Source: Smithella sp.
GTDB taxonomy: Bacteria; Desulfobacterota; Syntrophia; Syntrophales; Smithellaceae
Length of the DNA stretch: 64,000 nt
Direction of reading: 5' to 3'
Assembly (NCBI GenBank): GCA_018056685.1
Contig: JAGPFC010000002.1
Span: forward strand, 134,178-198,177
Shown here in pieces: positions 61,887 to 64,000 of the stretch. The position numbers were made by a program, and so were the translations under genes. The notes under the pieces were generated by a model. That model was not told where the DNA came from. It worked only from the letters and a program-made list of their open reading frames with translations, and did no database searches. Each line of letters begins with the position of its first letter. Within the stretch, counting starts at the first letter, position 1.

Positions 61887-63404
61887 TTGTTGCCGGTAAT
61901 CCTTGCTTACTGGCTCCTGCCTCATCGGGGCCGTATTTGCCTGCTCATTTTGGCGAGCTATTTTTTCTACGGATCATGGGACGCACGATTTCCGGCACTG
62001 CTCTTAACGTCAACGATTGTTGATTTTCTGGGAGCGGAAGCCATCGATGGGAAAAGGCGACCGCTTGGGCAGGTTATGTTGATGTCAACGATTCCCCTGG
62101 TCTGGTTGCTCTTTTGTGCCGGAACCGGCAGGCTTCAGATTCCTCCCCATATTTTTATGGCGGCGGCAGGATTGATCATTCTTTTAACGTTCGCTCACGC
62201 ATTCTTCCGGTTTTTTCAGGAAGAGACCCGGCGCAAAGCTTTTCTTATTTTCAGCATCGGGGTCAATCTGACCATTCTCGGATTTTTCAAGTATTTTAAT
62301 TTTTTTGCAGATTCCACCAGGTATTTACTTAAAAATCTGGGCATTCAGGTAGGCTGGGTGCTGCCTGACATTCTTATGCCGGTTGGAATTTCATTCTTCA
62401 CCTTTCAAACACTGGCTTATGTCATCGATGTTTACCGGAAACAGCAAAAATCCTGCGAAGATTTCCCGACCTATGCGGCGTACCTTTCATTTTTCCCTCA
62501 AATTCTCGCGGGACCGATCGGACGGGCGCCGCAACTGATGCCGCAATGGCAGGCAAAGAAATCGTTTGCACCGGCTTATCTGCATGATGGCACAAGGCTT
62601 ATTCTTGTCGGTCTTTTCAAAAAAATATTTGTCGCGGATAGTTGCGCTCTGGTAGCCAATGCCTGCTTTGATGCCCCGGAACCCCTGGGCGCAGCGTGGT
62701 CCATCCTGGGAGCGATTGCTTTTACGTTTCAAATCTACGGCGATTTTTCCGGTTATACGGACATGGCGCGCGGCTCGGCAAAATTGTTCGGAATTGATTT
62801 GATGATCAATTTCCGTTTTCCCTATCTGGCCAAAACACCGGCGGAATTCTGGCGACGATGGCATATTTCACTCTCCACGTGGTTTCGCGATTACGTGTAC
62901 ATTCCACTCGGCGGCAACCGCTGTTCTGAAATCAGAATCTATTTCAACTTAATGATTACCATGCTGCTCGCCGGTCTCTGGCACGGGGCGGGAAACATGT
63001 TTATTGTGTGGGGGGCTTATTATGGATTATTACTCATTTTGTACCGGGCGATTCCTTTCCTCAATAATCTTCAAAACAAAGGCAACGTTGCCGTGATGGT
63101 GACGTTTGTTTTAACCATGTTTGGCTGGGTCATTTTCAGATCCGCCGATGGGCACAACCTCCTGCAATGGGCCACCGGATTTTTGAAAACATCCCCGGTC
63201 ATGCCGTGGGAAGGTCCGGCCATATGGCTGGCCATTCATATCGCGCCGCTTTGGCTGCTGCAATTTTTAACGCGTAAAAAAGAAGATGAAAGCGAGCTCA
63301 TGCATCTTGCATGGCCGGTGAGGGGATTGGTTTACCTGGTCATCTTTCTCCTCATTGTCTCAACGTCGGTACAGGATCAGGAATTTATTTATTTTCAATT
63401 TTAA
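61887..63404 (+). CDS. MBOAT-family O-acyltransferase (AlgI-like)
   Basis: 505 residues from the TTG at 61887, the first conventional start. The frame is open from 61830, and the preceding codons (ILINSLSF, then SWQYPFFLLPVILAYW) match the family's usual first helix, so the true start is probably upstream at 61839 or 61845 on an ATC codon. About 11 helices. FWRRWHISLSTWFRDYVYIP and LLAGLWHGAGNMF (catalytic His) are AlgI signatures. It passes an acyl group, usually acetyl, across the membrane to polysaccharide. Its stop overlaps the next ATG. Confidence 0.86.
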   Translation: MLPVILAYWLLPHRGRICLLILASYFFYGSWDARFPALLLTSTIVDFLGAEAIDGKRRPLGQVMLMSTIPLVWLLFCAGTGRLQIPPHIFMAAAGLIILLTFAHAFFRFFQEETRRKAFLIFSIGVNLTILGFFKYFNFFADSTRYLLKNLGIQVGWVLPDILMPVGISFFTFQTLAYVIDVYRKQQKSCEDFPTYAAYLSFFPQILAGPIGRAPQLMPQWQAKKSFAPAYLHDGTRLILVGLFKKIFVADSCALVANACFDAPEPLGAAWSILGAIAFTFQIYGDFSGYTDMARGSAKLFGIDLMINFRFPYLAKTPAEFWRRWHISLSTWFRDYVYIPLGGNRCSEIRIYFNLMITMLLAGLWHGAGNMFIVWGAYYGLLLILYRAIPFLNNLQNKGNVAVMVTFVLTMFGWVIFRSADGHNLLQWATGFLKTSPVMPWEGPAIWLAIHIAPLWLLQFLTRKKEDESELMHLAWPVRGLVYLVIFLLIVSTSVQDQEFIYFQF

Positions 63405-64000
63405 TGAAACTATTTACGAAATCTTTTTTATTGGTTATTGTGCTGCTGCTCATCGGTGAATTGTCCGCAAGAATTTTCTGGTCACGCAATTTTTCTGGAC
63501 GATTTGAGTACGGATACAATCTGACAGCGGGGTTTGAAGAGGGAAAAGACGGCAGGATCTATCTGGTTCGTTCCGGCGGCAGACGTTTTCACCCCCAGTC
63601 TTTTGCTATGCCTAAACCGGAAGGCGTTTTTCGCGTGTTTGTGATTGGCGATTCTGTTCCCCGCGGACCCGGCATGAAAAAAGCCTATCCCTATCATCTG
63701 GAAAAAATTTTACGCGAAAAAGGAATAAGGGCTGAAGTGTTCAATCTCGGCGTTCCGGGCTATGGGGCAAGAAGATGCCAGATTGTACTGAAGCAGGTTA
63801 TCCGATATCAACCTGATTTGATTATCCGGCATATCAACTGGACCAATGAATATGAAGACGAACGGGAATACCGCCGCGCTCAGGAATTTAAATCATGGCA
63901 TCCGAAAAACTGGCTCATGAAAAGTGCGTTTCTGGCACGGATCAATGAAGCTCAAACCGAAAATATTTTCTGGAAACTGCTTCCGAGAGAAATCCGGATG
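63404..64000 (+). CDS. SGNH/GDSL hydrolase-like protein, 3' end outside the window (AlgJ-like)
   Basis: Open from the ATG at 63404 (sharing its A with the MBOAT stop) to the window end, at least 199 residues. An N-terminal helix (residues 5-20) anchors it in the membrane. FVIGDSVPRGPG (residues ~79-90) is the SGNH block I with the catalytic Ser, and FNLGVPGYGARR is block II. Partner of MBOAT in polysaccharide O-acetylation is the likely role. It is truncated by the edge. Confidence 0.82.
   Translation, partial: MKLFTKSFLLVIVLLLIGELSARIFWSRNFSGRFEYGYNLTAGFEEGKDGRIYLVRSGGRRFHPQSFAMPKPEGVFRVFVIGDSVPRGPGMKKAYPYHLEKILREKGIRAEVFNLGVPGYGARRCQIVLKQVIRYQPDLIIRHINWTNEYEDEREYRRAQEFKSWHPKNWLMKSAFLARINEAQTENIFWKLLPREIRM

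Noticed and set aside
61787-62023. A 78-codon frame starting with an ATG upstream of the MBOAT gene.
   Set aside because: The promoter lies on its first codons, it has no family match and it overlaps the well supported MBOAT frame.

Overview
The window looks like a chromosomal segment of an anaerobic, Gram-negative deltaproteobacterium-like organism (Desulfobacterota, possibly Syntrophales). This is inferred from gene content: a five-gene branched-chain amino acid ABC transporter, a GTP-type PEP carboxykinase beside pyruvate phosphate dikinase, TMTC-like TPR membrane proteins, many B12-type radical SAM enzymes, an outer-membrane trimeric autotransporter and a MenA-like prenyltransferase. I saw no rRNA, tRNA, CRISPR array, transposase or phage gene.

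Layout. 1-6 kb: a small membrane protein, an ICMT-like methyltransferase, a lipoprotein lipase/esterase, a GAF-like protein, exonuclease III and an L-2-hydroxyglutarate oxidase-like flavoenzyme. 6-10.6 kb: the livJ-H-M-G-F operon behind a strong sigma70-type promoter. 10.7-17.4 kb: UbiA/MenA prenyltransferase, cytochrome b5-DUF2231 protein, YbaK-type deacylase, cupin, ATP-grasp ligase, deoxyhypusine synthase-like protein, a small secreted protein and a DUF493 protein. 17.5-26.3 kb (minus strand): exported nitroreductase, acyl-CoA synthetase, multidomain surface lipoprotein with an upstream (CAGA)8 tract, MNT/HEPN pair, CPA2 antiporter and a TMTC-like protein.

26.4-50.5 kb is a surface-glycan or glycolipid region. 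It holds a GDP-heptose cassette (GmhA, HddA kinase and a fused HddC-GmhB enzyme), an NAD-dependent epimerase, a UDP-galactopyranose mutase-like flavoprotein, two methyltransferases, a family 2 glycosyltransferase, five polytopic GT-C-like membrane proteins in or beside the region, and six radical SAM enzymes in two divergent groups of three. Five of the six have B12-binding-type N-termini. This combination is the strongest candidate for an undescribed pathway; its product cannot be read from sequence alone. A dolichyl-phosphate-mannose-synthase-like enzyme at 60 kb could supply lipid-linked sugars to the GT-C proteins.

50.6-64 kb: an SDR, a secreted Cys-containing protein next to a 973-residue trimeric autotransporter, PckG and PpdK (the latter with a histone-H1-like Lys/Ala tail), a DPM1-like glycosyltransferase, a YdcF protein, and an MBOAT plus SGNH pair (AlgI/AlgJ-like) that runs off the right edge.

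Several intergenic stretches carry a mosaic family of palindromic repeats. Some stems differ between copies by compensatory changes, and one copy has a piece of another element inside its hairpin loop.
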